From the IMG/VR virus record IMGVR_UViG_3300030098_004123, positions 1 to 50,158 of that record: a DNA stretch of 50,158 nt; one strand, written 5' to 3'. Below the pieces are notes generated by a model, which made no database searches, was not told where the DNA came from, and was given only the letters and a program-made list of their open reading frames with translations. This DNA is from a virus. A program made the translations under genes and the position numbers. This document shows positions 24,129 to 35,600 of the stretch, piece after piece. Within the stretch, counting starts at the first letter, position 1, and each line of letters starts with the position of its first letter.

Positions 24129-26725
24129 TGGGTTTTGACTCAAAGACATTCTTAACGACAGGTAATGGCTTCGGCAGTTTAGGTGCTAGCTTTGGATTAC
24201 CTAGTTGTATGTTGGGTTTGGCTTCAGATGTGTTGGGATTAATTCCGACTCCGATCTTGATGGCCATGCGTCATGCAATCATGGCTGCTCGTATGATAGC
24301 TGATGCTATCATTAAAAGAATAAATTCGTATATTAGAGATCTTTTAGGTATTTCTCTCTTTCCAAATCGTGATGGGTTCTTTGGTTACTTTTCTGATTTT
24401 TCTAGATTTGGATTGGATCTTATTAGTGGAATCACAGCTTTAATTGGAACATTCCTTGCTGCTCAACAGGGTATTGAAGCTCTCTCTGCTAAGATTGATC
24501 AAGCAAAGAAGTGTTTACGAGAGTTTAAAGCTTTCTTAGATTATCAAAATGGTGATGGTGCTAAAAGGAGAGAGGAGTTAGCGGCCCTTGATCCTGCTGG
24601 TTACGACTCCCTAATAGACTCTCAGTTCTCAGTCTACATGAATCAAATGGAGCAGGCTCAAGCTTTTGTTGATGCGTGCGACGAGGCGGTGGCTCGCATC
24701 GATCCAATTATTGCTGCTCGGAGAATAGATCCAAGTCTTGAGCCTGGAGAGCAGGAAGTCCCCACCGAATCTGTTTTCCGACTTGAGGCTGGCCCACCAA
24801 GATCAAGGTCTGGTAAGTTTGTACTGTCAGTTGATGGCTTGTACTACGATTCTCAGGTCAGCGGCATAGAGCCAGCGTTGTTAGAATTATCCGAAAGGGA
24901 TATTGATGTTAGGTTTAAAGATGGAGGATTTCCTCAAGGAGACCTTTGGAGGCTTGAGTTCGATCCTAGCCTGGGCGGTCGAGGAATCCCCACTACATCG
25001 AAAGACCTTAGATACTATTTTAACAGTATTTTAGACCCTAACATAATTGATAACTCAAAGTCACTTTTAAAATTTTACGATCAGGACGAGCTTCTGTTAA
25101 CCCTAGAAGGGCAGAAAGATAGGAGAGTTTTCGATGTTTCATCTGAGTTACAAGAGTTAATTGATGACAACTCATCTCAAGCGATTATTGATAATATGCG
25201 TCAAGTAATGTTTTCTGATACCGCTCAGTTTCAGGACAGAATCAATAAACGAAAGAAGCAAATTGAATTGGCTGTCAAGATCCCCACTTTCTTGGGTAAG
25301 GGTCCTCAATATACTCCAGGTAACATCCCTGTCAACGACTTCTCATACTTAGCTGGATCTAACTTCTTAGTGGATATTGAAAATCAACGTAAAATTACTT
25401 TAGATCAAACTGATGTAACAGGCGTGGTATTGCCACTAGAAGTTAAATTTACTGAGAAGGTTGAAACTACGGACTCGGTGTTCCTTGATCACATTCTCCT
25501 TGCTAATGTTGCCAAGGGTGAAACAATTGCGTCTCCTTTGGAACCCTCAGCAGCCTCCTTGCAAATTACAGACAGAATAGTGGAAGACGGCTTGTTTGCT
25601 TTATATAATTATTTGTCTGTTGAAACTGATTCTCCCTCAGGTTCTAAATTTGGAAACCACAACTCTAGTAGACTAGGCGCGGATGCTAATTCTCAGATGG
25701 TTGGTGAAGCTTCGAGTATCTTTGATAGAGGTTTGGGCATTCCTTATCTTAGCGGGGTCGCCTTCCCTAAAGAAGGATCTTCTGAGATTGACACTACAGG
25801 TAGTTATGTAAAGCTTCCTGAAAACTCTGAATTCCAAGACTTCCTTTACAACACAAACGGGGCTACTTTTGAGACCTGGATTCATATGCCCGACCTAGAT
25901 GGAACTACGGATGGTTGGAATATGCATGACAACGATACATTAGGTTTATACAGGCTTTTACTTGCAAATGAGAACGTTGGGTTGTCTGAAGGTAAATCTT
26001 CTCAAGATAACATTAATAATCTACGTGCAGATAATGGAACTGGTATAGTTCGAGGAGCAATACTTGGTTTTACGCGAGACAGGAGGTTCACTCTTGGTCT
26101 TGAGCCTAGCAATAGCAATGAAGATAACGATGTAGAGAATTTAAGTCTTGTCATGGCTCCAACACAATCTTTCGATTCTTCTAGTGCAGGTTTCATAGCA
26201 AACACACAAGGCTCTTGCAATAAATCTTCTCTTTACGGATTAACCATACCCGTTTTTGAAACTTTTAATGGGAAGTCCCTATCTAGCTGTGGTAACTCCT
26301 TTATTCAGTTATCTGTATCATTAGACCCTCAGAAAGATGAGGTTCGAGTTTACGTTGATGGCGTTAAACTAACCACTTCAAGATATCAGAGCACCTTCCC
26401 AACCTTAAGGGCGGGCGATACGTATAAAGCCCCCTCCATAAAACAGGACAATTCTTTTGAATATTCAGGAGGCCCCTCATTGGACACTTACTTTACTCCT
26501 TGGATTCTCGGAGGCGGATATACAGACGGGTTATCAGCAGGCAACTTCATGGGAGGTGAGTTTGGCGGTAAAGTAAGCGGTTTGAAGGGTTACTTAGGAT
26601 GCACTAGATTTTATTCAAAACCTCTTGAGGACAGCGAGGTGCTAAATAACTACAAAGCAACTCAGAACTTCTTTAAGAATGTTGAAGTACCCAACTCCAT
26701 GTGGGAACCCCTTGGGATACCGTAA
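24128..26725 (+). CDS. LamG-domain baseplate or fibre protein
   Basis: An 865-residue protein. Residues 1-140 are helical and hydrophobic (GLPSCMLGLASDVLGLIPTPILMAMRHA, with further hydrophobic parts at 92-112). Residues 250-470 look like mixed domains. From about residue 550 to 850 is a laminin-G/concanavalin-type domain: FETWIHMPDL (about residue 585), then FIQLSVSLDPQKDEVRVYVDGVKL and later FGGKVSGLKGYLGCTRFYSKPLED, the repeated strand motif with YVDG and the final strand, typical for sugar-binding jelly-rolls. A receptor- or glycan-binding role is likely; the N-terminus is unexplained. Confidence 0.7.
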   Translation: MGFDSKTFLTTGNGFGSLGASFGLPSCMLGLASDVLGLIPTPILMAMRHAIMAARMIADAIIKRINSYIRDLLGISLFPNRDGFFGYFSDFSRFGLDLISGITALIGTFLAAQQGIEALSAKIDQAKKCLREFKAFLDYQNGDGAKRREELAALDPAGYDSLIDSQFSVYMNQMEQAQAFVDACDEAVARIDPIIAARRIDPSLEPGEQEVPTESVFRLEAGPPRSRSGKFVLSVDGLYYDSQVSGIEPALLELSERDIDVRFKDGGFPQGDLWRLEFDPSLGGRGIPTTSKDLRYYFNSILDPNIIDNSKSLLKFYDQDELLLTLEGQKDRRVFDVSSELQELIDDNSSQAIIDNMRQVMFSDTAQFQDRINKRKKQIELAVKIPTFLGKGPQYTPGNIPVNDFSYLAGSNFLVDIENQRKITLDQTDVTGVVLPLEVKFTEKVETTDSVFLDHILLANVAKGETIASPLEPSAASLQITDRIVEDGLFALYNYLSVETDSPSGSKFGNHNSSRLGADANSQMVGEASSIFDRGLGIPYLSGVAFPKEGSSEIDTTGSYVKLPENSEFQDFLYNTNGATFETWIHMPDLDGTTDGWNMHDNDTLGLYRLLLANENVGLSEGKSSQDNINNLRADNGTGIVRGAILGFTRDRRFTLGLEPSNSNEDNDVENLSLVMAPTQSFDSSSAGFIANTQGSCNKSSLYGLTIPVFETFNGKSLSSCGNSFIQLSVSLDPQKDEVRVYVDGVKLTTSRYQSTFPTLRAGDTYKAPSIKQDNSFEYSGGPSLDTYFTPWILGGGYTDGLSAGNFMGGEFGGKVSGLKGYLGCTRFYSKPLEDSEVLNNYKATQNFFKNVEVPNSMWEPLGIP

Positions 26726-29700
26726 TGCCAAAAATTAATCCTAGTATACCTACGAACTCTGTTCAATACTTTTCTAATTCAAGGGGAGTTAATTATCTCC
26801 CTAGCTTGGATTCGGAGTGGGAGAAGGGCGGCTACCTACCTCGACCAGACTTCCTCACTGCTTTAGATTTAAATTCTAAAGGTAATTTGGATTCTTTAGC
26901 ATCCGCTGCACTTTTTACTGAGTTAGGGACGCAGGATGCAAACATTTTTGTGGGAGTTAATGCTGCTTCAATATGGTATTACTATGACGAAAGTGATCAC
27001 GAGAAGGGAATAATTAAATTAAAAGATTTAGGGGTTAACTGTATTAGGACTCCTCTTTTTTATGATGTCTACCACTTTAGTCCTAGCAGTTATTTAAACA
27101 ATGTAAAAAACTTCTTGAGAGTTTGTGATAAGCATAAGATGAGAGTTCAATTCGTCTTATGGGATTCCGAGCAAAGCTTAAGGATGCTAACTAGTGATAA
27201 CGGCGCTATATTCCCTGAGCAGACAACGCCTAATCTGACTACCGCTTTAAGTTTTGAAAAGCCTAGAAATCCCAACATTACCCTAGCGGCATCTCCCAGC
27301 TTCTTTACAGCCTCCGCAGGCCCTTACCTAGATGCTTTAGCAAGTTCAGTCTCCTCGTATCAATCGATGTGGTGTTTTGATTTATGTAACAAGCCTATAT
27401 CAGAGTTCTACGACTTAGTTGTATCATCTCACTCCCGGCTAAATCAAAGTCTTTCCTCCACAAATATAAAATATACTTTTTCTCCAAAGAATGGTTTAAA
27501 CATATTTAATGATACAGGTTACTTAGATAACGGTAAGGGGACAGGGCCTAGTGGTTCATATGGAATAGAAGATATCAAGAAATTTTCAGGTTTAATAGAC
27601 TTTGTGTCTGTTCCTTTTATTGCAAATAATGATTATGCTTTTAAGAGGTATTTAAATGGTGCCATAAGCGGAACCACAGCCAAGGGAATATCAAAGCCGT
27701 TTATGGTTTATGCCGCATATGATCCTGAGCTAGGTCAGAATTTTAATACAACTTTAGATACTCTTAAGGCTAGTTCTATTGGGTATTTTAATGATTTGGG
27801 GCTTATCGATAACGCATTTAGCTTTGGATCTGATAAGTTAAAATTTGGAAACATTTATTCCGATGGGCAATTTAGAGATCTCGGAGTTGCAAGCTCTATG
27901 CTGTCCGAAGGGTTGAATGCTAACTGGTTTAATAGGAGAGACCTTACTAAAGCAATTAGACTTCAAGAGAAAGGGGATGATTCTTTCTCAGGAACTTCTA
28001 ATAATATTCTTGGATTGGACAGGGAGGTTTCCCCAAAAGCGGTACAGGCGTGGGACATCCTTAAAAATTATTACGTAAATGCTGGTGATAACCTGCTGAA
28101 AGCATTCGAAAGATCTAAGAAGGCATCACAAAAGTTTAAAGCTGGATTTGATTCTGATTTTAGTCAATCAATAAATCACAACGTGATGGCTTCTTCGTTT
28201 AACGATAACAGCTTAGAGGAAAACCTTAGGATACTTTATAATTTTGATACTCACTTCCCTCCTCTGTCTGGGTTCACTTTTTCTGTTTCGGGTGATAATT
28301 GGCAAAAGATTAATGAGTCAATGATCATAAGAAATGGATTTTTACAATCCCTTGCCAAGTTTGTGGTTGATTATGATTCTAACACCGTGGGGTATGCGGA
28401 GCTTAGAAACAGCACGTATGACACGAACCCAATCCCTGATTACGAAAGAGGCGTATTGACGGAATTAATAGAGTTTATGACGGACTCCTTTACTATACAA
28501 TCAGGCCATAACGAGGGCGAAGTTTGGACTAGGAATCCAACTACTACAAAAATACAAGATCTGTCATCTACCTTTACTTACGAATATTCTTATGCTTTCT
28601 ACGGAGTTTCAGATAGCGGGACGGACTTCTCTGACTACTATGATAATTATTACGAAAAATTAGTAGACCAACTCAAGAAATGTTTGATGTGGATATACTG
28701 GAAGGGAACTACGGATACTGAGTTTAAGATTGTAAGTGATTCCTTCCTGGACGATATATCTTTCGTAGCCTCCTCGATAAGTTCTGTTGAGATTTATGAT
28801 TCGAGCACAGCAACCGACGATGGCTACACCCCAGAGAGCTTGGACTCCGTAAAATCACCTCTCTACACCGTTGAAGTTTACAACCCGTCTACAAGTCTTT
28901 GGGCTTCTTCTTTTGTGACAGTTGTATCAGGTCAGGCAAGACAGATAACATCCGATCAAGCCACGGGTCCTTTCTCTTCTTACGGCATAGGGGTTAGTGG
29001 GTCTAACGCCCCGATTAGCTTTACAACTTTCGGAACGAGTGGTATCGCTAAGGTAAGAGTTAAGAAAACTAACGATCAGTCAATTACATCAAGTGAGGTG
29101 TATCCTAAGAGAAGCTCTAAGACTAGGCAACCAAGCATCTTTACATTTGGTGAGTCGGTCGTCTTAAGTGGTATTGAATTTATTACTTACATTGGTGATA
29201 AATTATATATTGAAATAGACGGCAATACAAGTGCTCCTTTGTGTATATTCTCGGACCCTTTTAAACCTGCAATACCTTCTGGGTTAACTACCTACGCGGG
29301 CCAAAACAGAGCCACTTATAGTAATGAATCCAATCTCAATTTAACTTCTGGCACAAATTCATACAATACAGTTAATTGGGATGTTAGTGCTGATCGGTTT
29401 ACCTCATACCCTAATAGTCTTTACTTCCCTCCAGGGGTTCATAATCTAAGTGCAGGACTTCCATTATCTTCTAACACGGTTGTATACATTGATGCTAACG
29501 CTTACATCAAAGGTGGATTTGATCTTGTAAGCGGCTATGATTGTAGATTCTTAGGTAGGGGTCTAATTTCAGCAGAGATGTATCCTAGACAACCCTTTAT
29601 AGAGTCTGTTAAATCTGATATTTCGGACGACGCTGCTGGGTTTTACATGCCCATAGGTATTAGTGTATCTTCTGTATCCGAACAATATCCAGGATCACTA

Positions 29701-30612
29701 AGCAGTCAATGGCCTGGAGCAGTAGTAGAGGGTTTAGTTTTAGCTAATCAGGCATTCTATGGAACGGGTCGTTATGCTTGTAACTCATTTGACAATTGTA
29801 AGCATTTAGCTCCTTACACCTTTAACTCTGATGGTTTAAAGAGTAGTCCGAAGTGTCAATATAGCTTGTATGGCGTCACAAACTCCATGATGTTATGTGG
29901 TGATGATACCATGACTCCATTTACCTACATTTACAGGGCTCCTTCGTATTACAGAAATAACTTTGTAGGAAGCTTTAGATCCTCTGTTGTAGCAGCTTAT
30001 TTTGGTGGAGGTCTCACTAATAGAGCAATAATTAAGGATATTGATATCCTTAACTACAGTTGGTCAGGCTCTGTCACTAATGCATCCAAAACACCTATTA
30101 CAGGGAATGCACTTATCAACATGTATATCGATGCTGAGGATGGTTTAACTTATGATATTGGTTTGGGCAATGTTGAGATATCTAATTGGGATCTTCATCA
30201 AGGGGATGGTTCCGCTATCTACATGGGAATGTATCATATTGCGAATCAAATATATATGTACCAGGACAGGGATGGGAATGCTTGTGGGGTTGTGTCAGGG
30301 ATTAATATCACTAACATTAATCTGAACCCTTCAGCGTTGAACCCTCCTGATTCACTTGCAACATCAAGTGCTATTTACGGTCTTTCTGCGGGTCCGACAC
30401 CTGCTCAGACGGCAGCAGGCTCACCTCAATCAGCCAATAGGCCAATGAATATAACGTTTACCAACTTTAAGATAGGTTCTGACACATTCTTAACAGACAC
30501 TAACGTAGACGACTTTACGTTATGGTACAACCCTGTTAGTGCCACTCTTTCCGTTACCGACCCAGACTCTGCTTCTGGCGCAGGATCAAACATAGTATTT
30601 AAGACAACCTAA
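26725..30612 (+). CDS. Very large tail spike with glycosidase-like domains
   Basis: 1295 residues from the ATG at 26725, which overlaps the previous stop as TAATG; a GTG eight codons upstream is less likely. Residues 75-345 resemble a GH5-type TIM barrel: FVGVNAASIW at 76-85, LGVNCIRTPL at 102-111 with Arg108, MWCFDLCNKP at 215-224 and KPFMVYAAYDPELG at 324-337. In active enzymes the third and fourth motifs carry the acid/base Glu (NEP) and nucleophile Glu; here they are Lys223 and a non-acidic residue. From about residue 900 a beta-helix starts with YFPPGVHNL and YIDANAYIKGGF, then LGRGLIS, like GH28/GH49 glycanases, with D1036 in NSDGL and D1060/D1061 in GDD as candidate catalytic Asp. Likely a surface glycan depolymerase. 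Confidence 0.75.
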   Translation: MPKINPSIPTNSVQYFSNSRGVNYLPSLDSEWEKGGYLPRPDFLTALDLNSKGNLDSLASAALFTELGTQDANIFVGVNAASIWYYYDESDHEKGIIKLKDLGVNCIRTPLFYDVYHFSPSSYLNNVKNFLRVCDKHKMRVQFVLWDSEQSLRMLTSDNGAIFPEQTTPNLTTALSFEKPRNPNITLAASPSFFTASAGPYLDALASSVSSYQSMWCFDLCNKPISEFYDLVVSSHSRLNQSLSSTNIKYTFSPKNGLNIFNDTGYLDNGKGTGPSGSYGIEDIKKFSGLIDFVSVPFIANNDYAFKRYLNGAISGTTAKGISKPFMVYAAYDPELGQNFNTTLDTLKASSIGYFNDLGLIDNAFSFGSDKLKFGNIYSDGQFRDLGVASSMLSEGLNANWFNRRDLTKAIRLQEKGDDSFSGTSNNILGLDREVSPKAVQAWDILKNYYVNAGDNLLKAFERSKKASQKFKAGFDSDFSQSINHNVMASSFNDNSLEENLRILYNFDTHFPPLSGFTFSVSGDNWQKINESMIIRNGFLQSLAKFVVDYDSNTVGYAELRNSTYDTNPIPDYERGVLTELIEFMTDSFTIQSGHNEGEVWTRNPTTTKIQDLSSTFTYEYSYAFYGVSDSGTDFSDYYDNYYEKLVDQLKKCLMWIYWKGTTDTEFKIVSDSFLDDISFVASSISSVEIYDSSTATDDGYTPESLDSVKSPLYTVEVYNPSTSLWASSFVTVVSGQARQITSDQATGPFSSYGIGVSGSNAPISFTTFGTSGIAKVRVKKTNDQSITSSEVYPKRSSKTRQPSIFTFGESVVLSGIEFITYIGDKLYIEIDGNTSAPLCIFSDPFKPAIPSGLTTYAGQNRATYSNESNLNLTSGTNSYNTVNWDVSADRFTSYPNSLYFPPGVHNLSAGLPLSSNTVVYIDANAYIKGGFDLVSGYDCRFLGRGLISAEMYPRQPFIESVKSDISDDAAGFYMPIGISVSSVSEQYPGSLSSQWPGAVVEGLVLANQAFYGTGRYACNSFDNCKHLAPYTFNSDGLKSSPKCQYSLYGVTNSMMLCGDDTMTPFTYIYRAPSYYRNNFVGSFRSSVVAAYFGGGLTNRAIIKDIDILNYSWSGSVTNASKTPITGNALINMYIDAEDGLTYDIGLGNVEISNWDLHQGDGSAIYMGMYHIANQIYMYQDRDGNACGVVSGINITNINLNPSALNPPDSLATSSAIYGLSAGPTPAQTAAGSPQSANRPMNITFTNFKIGSDTFLTDTNVDDFTLWYNPVSATLSVTDPDSASGAGSNIVFKTT

Positions 30613-30613
30613 A

Positions 30614-31057
30614 ATGCCTATTTCAAATAATGTTACTGTTCATGGTAATGTAACACCTCGTCAAATAAGAAGGGTTGTTTCAATAGAAGATCCTAAATTT
30701 CAGGGTTTAAGATATCCCATACCCCTAAACCCAGAGAATGGATATTTTAGCAAAGCTTCAGGTCTACCTCTAATAAAGTCCAATTTATCCTCACTGATAA
30801 AAACTGGAAGGGGTGAAAGATTCATGCGTCCTGATCTGGGGTGTAATCTTAGGAAATTCCTAATGGAGCCTCTGGATGAAGTTACTTTCTCCATGATAAA
30901 AGAGGAAGTCGTTATCTCGATACGTAGATATCTTAGCACAGTTGCAATAGGCAAGCTACAAGTTTTTGAAACTCGTAGCGGTCAGTTAAAGGTCAATCTT
31001 TTCTGTTCGATCAGGGACGCTATTGCTTCCGCATTTAATATCGGAGTTAGAATATAA
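30614..31057 (+). CDS. Baseplate wedge protein, gp25-like
   Basis: A 147-residue protein of the GPW/gp25 family. Typical sequence: SSLIKTGRGERFMRPDLGCNL at residues 55-77, then the EPLDE element at 84-88, followed by amphipathic helix and strand. The gp25 family forms the core of the inner baseplate with gp6 and gp7, and the three genes are adjacent here in the order 25-6-7. It is similar in length to T4 gp25 (132). The next gene starts at the stop codon. Confidence 0.9.
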   Translation: MPISNNVTVHGNVTPRQIRRVVSIEDPKFQGLRYPIPLNPENGYFSKASGLPLIKSNLSSLIKTGRGERFMRPDLGCNLRKFLMEPLDEVTFSMIKEEVVISIRRYLSTVAIGKLQVFETRSGQLKVNLFCSIRDAIASAFNIGVRI

Positions 31058-32661
31058 TGGTTGTTTTTTCAGGAACAGTTGAATCAGACTTTTTAAAGCT
31101 GATACCGTCCAAACTAGATAATAAAGAAAAGCTTATTGATTTTAGTGCTTCTGACTTTGAAAGTTTAAGAGAAACTTTAATAAAATACACTAAGGCTACT
31201 TTTCCGTTAGATTACAATAATTTTGAGGCATCCGACTTTGGTGTTTTACTGATTGAATTAATGGCGGCAATTGGCCATATTCAATCCAACAAATCTGATT
31301 TTCTAGCTAATGAGAATTACATAGGGACCGCTAGAAGTAGAGACAGTGTAAAAAGACTTTTAGAGCTTATAGGTGTCCGTATGAAGGGGCCTATCTCTGC
31401 GGCTGCCAACGCCGCACTATCTTATACTACAGGGACTGTAGCCGCTCCCGCTTCTCTTACGGTAGATGCATCAAATCGTGTAACCACTATTACTTCTCCC
31501 GAGGATGGAGGCACATTAACTTATACTCTTTATAAAGTTAACAATAATGGAACGGTTGATCTAACTGATCCTTCAGAAGATCTAACATTCAGTGTGAGTG
31601 CCTCTGGTGGAAATGTTCTTATCACAGATGCCGTTTTACTTGAAGGAGCCCTTGTCGTCGAGACTGGCACTTTCACATCTCCTGAGGCTGTCAAATCTAT
31701 TAATTTATCACAATTTCCTTATGTCGAGAAAAGTGCTCAAGTTTTCCTAACTGGGAATACAGAGTCTCAGGGCATCTACAAAGAAGAGGAAAATGTTTAC
31801 TTTGCTTCAGGGGCCACAGATAAAGTTTTTCAAGTTACAACTGATGAGAATTTTAAAGCATCGATCCTCTTTGGTGATGACAGTGTAGGCAAATCTCCAG
31901 CCATAGGAGACAGCTACGTGGTGACCTACCGTGTGGGTGGTGGTTCCCGTGGGAACATAGCAGAAAGTTTTATTAACTCACAAATTGTTGGCACTTCAGT
32001 TTCGGGTGGAGATAGTGAACAGGTTACAATGATTCTTGAGAACACAAGCCTTGCAACTGGTGGTAGAGATGCAGAGACAGTAAATCAAGCTAAGAGATAC
32101 GCACCCTTATTATTTAGAACACAAGACAGGCTTGTAACTCTGCCAGACTTTAAAGGTTTCGCTAATTCTTTTGCATCCAATTATGGATCAACAGGTAAAG
32201 CTACAGCATCAGTTAGGAGAGCTTTCTCATCTGCTAATATTATTGATTTATTTGTTCTTGAAAGAGCCTCAGACAGTCAATTGAGAAGAGCAACTCAGGA
32301 ATATAAGCGTCAGTTATTGGAGGCAATAGACGGTAAAAAAATGCTGACTGATGAAGTTGTTGTAGTTGACGGATTAATTAGAACTTTAGATTTAGTGGTC
32401 ACTTTGAATATTGATGAAAAGTTCAGAAGAGGTGAGGCTCAGTTACTTCAGTCTGCAAGAAGATCAATTCTGAATTACATGAATATTGACAACACAGATT
32501 TCTCTGAGCCTTTTGTGCCTCAGGATCTTATAAGAGTTCTCTTAAAAGACGAAACCAATATTAGATATGCGGAAGTTAACAATGTTGATAGGCCCATAAA
32601 TGTTGGGTTTAATGAAATTATTCAACTGAACAATCTAACCCTACGAGTAGAGTACGTTTAA
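31057..32661 (+). CDS. Baseplate wedge protein, gp6/BaseplateJ-like
   Basis: A 534-residue inner-ring wedge protein. The N-terminus has DFSASDFESLRETLIKYTKATFP and ASDFGVLLIELMAAIGHIQSN, which leads into a long helical stretch (SRDSVKRLLELIGVRM), the pattern of gp6/BaseplateJ. The middle is beta-rich (residues 110-275), then GGSRGNIAESF at about 300-310 and TLPDFKGFANSF, both typical of this family, and the C-terminus ends in a strand pair. It lies between gp25 and gp7, the usual partners. T4 gp6 is longer (660). Confidence 0.85.
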   Translation: MVVFSGTVESDFLKLIPSKLDNKEKLIDFSASDFESLRETLIKYTKATFPLDYNNFEASDFGVLLIELMAAIGHIQSNKSDFLANENYIGTARSRDSVKRLLELIGVRMKGPISAAANAALSYTTGTVAAPASLTVDASNRVTTITSPEDGGTLTYTLYKVNNNGTVDLTDPSEDLTFSVSASGGNVLITDAVLLEGALVVETGTFTSPEAVKSINLSQFPYVEKSAQVFLTGNTESQGIYKEEENVYFASGATDKVFQVTTDENFKASILFGDDSVGKSPAIGDSYVVTYRVGGGSRGNIAESFINSQIVGTSVSGGDSEQVTMILENTSLATGGRDAETVNQAKRYAPLLFRTQDRLVTLPDFKGFANSFASNYGSTGKATASVRRAFSSANIIDLFVLERASDSQLRRATQEYKRQLLEAIDGKKMLTDEVVVVDGLIRTLDLVVTLNIDEKFRRGEAQLLQSARRSILNYMNIDNTDFSEPFVPQDLIRVLLKDETNIRYAEVNNVDRPINVGFNEIIQLNNLTLRVEYV

Positions 32662-35600
32662 TGTCAGGTAAAACTTATTTAAAAAATAATAAATTTTTCC
32701 AAAGGAATTACTTTGAGGCATTAAAGTATATCCTACCAGAATACCTATATGAAGACGATGTATCGGGGACACCTAAAGCAGATGACCCTATAGACACAAT
32801 AATCAACAGCCACATTGATATAGCTTCTAACTTTGGATCTGTTATAAATGTAAGCGCAGTTGAGAATACTGCCTTTAGCTCGATAAATACTATAAACGGC
32901 ATAGCGCCTTATTTTATTAAGCAAAATGAATTAACAAATATTAATACTGAAAACTTTGAAAATAATATTCTATCTTTTTTTGGAAAAAAATTCAAAGACT
33001 TTGCCTCTCAAGATAGTTTCTCTGATTATGTTGAAACAACCTTACTACCCGCTATAGAGTTAAATAATCCAGATCCAACCATATTTGCCAGTCTTGGTAG
33101 TGCGTCGAGCACTCACAATTATTTAATTTCAAATCTATCTTGGATGTATTTCTTAAATACTTCTGGGCAGTATTTTGATCCCTCATCTTATGTTAAAGAT
33201 TCTATAGTAAGCAGCCTTTTTGAAGGCAAATCTTTTAATCTGGCTGATGGAATTAACGGTCTTAGTGAGTTTCTTTGGAAGAATGCTTCATCAGCATACT
33301 ACCCTTCAGATTTATTTTCCAGCGGAACTAGATCTGATTTAAGTGGAACACAACAGTTAGATAAGTTAAAAACGTGGAATGAGATTATTTATTCCCCTCT
33401 ATTCGCAGACTCCTCAGACTTTAGAGTTAGAGACAAGTTTACAACATATATTGAAAGCAATCTAAAGTCTGCTAAAAAAATTGAGGATGGGCCTTTTGCA
33501 AGATTGATAAGAGCTTTGTCTTTCTTTGCGTTTGATGTAAACAACGACACTGAAGAAATATCAACCCTTTATGATTTAGATGATTGCCCAGACGAATACC
33601 TTCCCTTAATTGCCCAACTAATCGGCTGGGACTTATTTGGAAATAGACCTGAAAGATGGAGGCTTCAGCTTAGGAACGCAGTCCCTATCTATAAGGCCGT
33701 AGGCACTAAAAAAGCTGTTCAAAGTACAGTCGATACGATCTTTCCAAAAGACAGTTTTCCAATTCAAGGTAAAATTACAGAGCTTTGGGAGTCTTATGTT
33801 CCCTTTCTAATTTATTATTCTTTGGCTACTGAATCTTCTAAATTTAGAAGTTTTGAAAGCTACACCCCCGGTGATGCTACCGCTTTGAATATTGAAAAAT
33901 ATTCAACCTCTAGCATGGATGATAATATTAGATTAGCAGTAGATCAAATATTGTTGGAGATTATCAGACAATTCCCAAATAATTTCCCTATTAATTCATG
34001 GTTGTCTGAATTTAAGGGCACATTTACTTATAGAGGTAGAGACTTTTCCATACCTCCTTTTGAGGAGTATCCCTATTACGTAAACACTGAGTTGGATGCT
34101 GATATGGTCACCTTCATAGCAGATAGGTTGGCTTGTTATGGTGTTAGGGAAGAGTTTGCAATAGATGTAAGTTCGTATATAACAGACAACGCTTTAAATG
34201 TTGAAGATCAGCCCAGGTTAGGGTCTTGGCTAATATTTACATCGGGATACAATGCTCCTCCAAATTTTGATAATTTGGTTAGGAATTTAAACGATAATAG
34301 ATTTGATTATGCATCTCTTTGGTCCGGCAAATCATCCCACTTTAAACTTGTCCTGGAGGCAAGTGATTTTGATTTCTCAAAGAAAAACTTAAATACCACA
34401 GGGACTGGAGATGCTGTTCAATTTGCTTCGCAAGCTGTTGGTAAAACTGCACCGGCTCACTCCATTCCTTTAATTTCATTAGAAGTCTCAGCAGGACCAG
34501 ACAACCTATCGTTTGAGGCAAGTGCGTTACCTCACATATACCAGGATCGCGAGCAGATTAAAGTAGCTGCTGGTAATAACACTTTCACATCTGGACTTTT
34601 CTTCAATAGCTATATGCGTGGTGTTAGGTCGGATGGTGACGTATTCCCTAGATCAGATACACAATCTCTGGTGACTTCTAGGTTCTTAAGTGCTTCTAGT
34701 ATTGACTCAATACCAAGAAATACATCCAGAAGAAGATCCTTTGAGAAGATAATGCCCTTTAACGGTTATTATGATCGAACTGGATTTAACATGCCCGTTT
34801 CGTTTGGTGCTTCCTCAGGACCTAGCGCGATTCCTTTGGGATTAATCCCAAGTTCGCTATCTTACACTCCCGTAAGCAGCCATATTAATCTCCCTCCAAT
34901 ATACGCTCAATGCGAAGACTTGAATTCTATTAATAGTTATTTTGAGTATGATGTAAGTAACACTCAGAATACTAGAGGAAAGACAGATGTATTTCAATCC
35001 AACGCAGATCGCACTACCGACCGTGGCCAGCTTCCAGGTATTTATGCTGCGATGCATAGAATCGGGGAAGGCAAAAAATACTTTAAAGCTTTGGATGATA
35101 TCATCCCTGATTTGAATGAATACTTGGAGGCGTTAATTTATATCTTACCGCTTCACGCAAGTAACCCTGACGAATCTGCTGTAATTCTTAGTGAGATAGA
35201 GCGAGTTCGAGCCCTAGTTAACGGAGACTTTAGATCTCTTATTACTAGTGGCACCAACGCAGATGCTGCTGGTTACAAATTCCCAGAGTCTATAAATGAT
35301 TATTACAATTTTGAATTTGGGAGAGATTTCCACAGGCTTTACAAAACATATCAAGAAAACTTTATTTGGCACAGATTAAGCCCCGATATTCAAAAGCAGG
35401 ATGGTCCGAATATATTCTCACACACTTTTGGACCTCTCCTTTATAATCACGACTTTGAAGAGCTTGGAACTGTGAGAGCGTTGGTTGCATCCTCTTTCGC
35501 CAACCCTACAAGGATAGATGTATCTAGTGTTCCGTTTACAGGGGTGGGATCTTTCGCCGCTGAAGGTGATTCCCAAATGTATCTGGAGACCTTTGAACGT

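Noticed and set aside
26701-26724. GTG start for the giant spike
   Set aside because: The ATG at 26725 overlaps the previous stop as in neighbouring genes and has a typical N-terminus.
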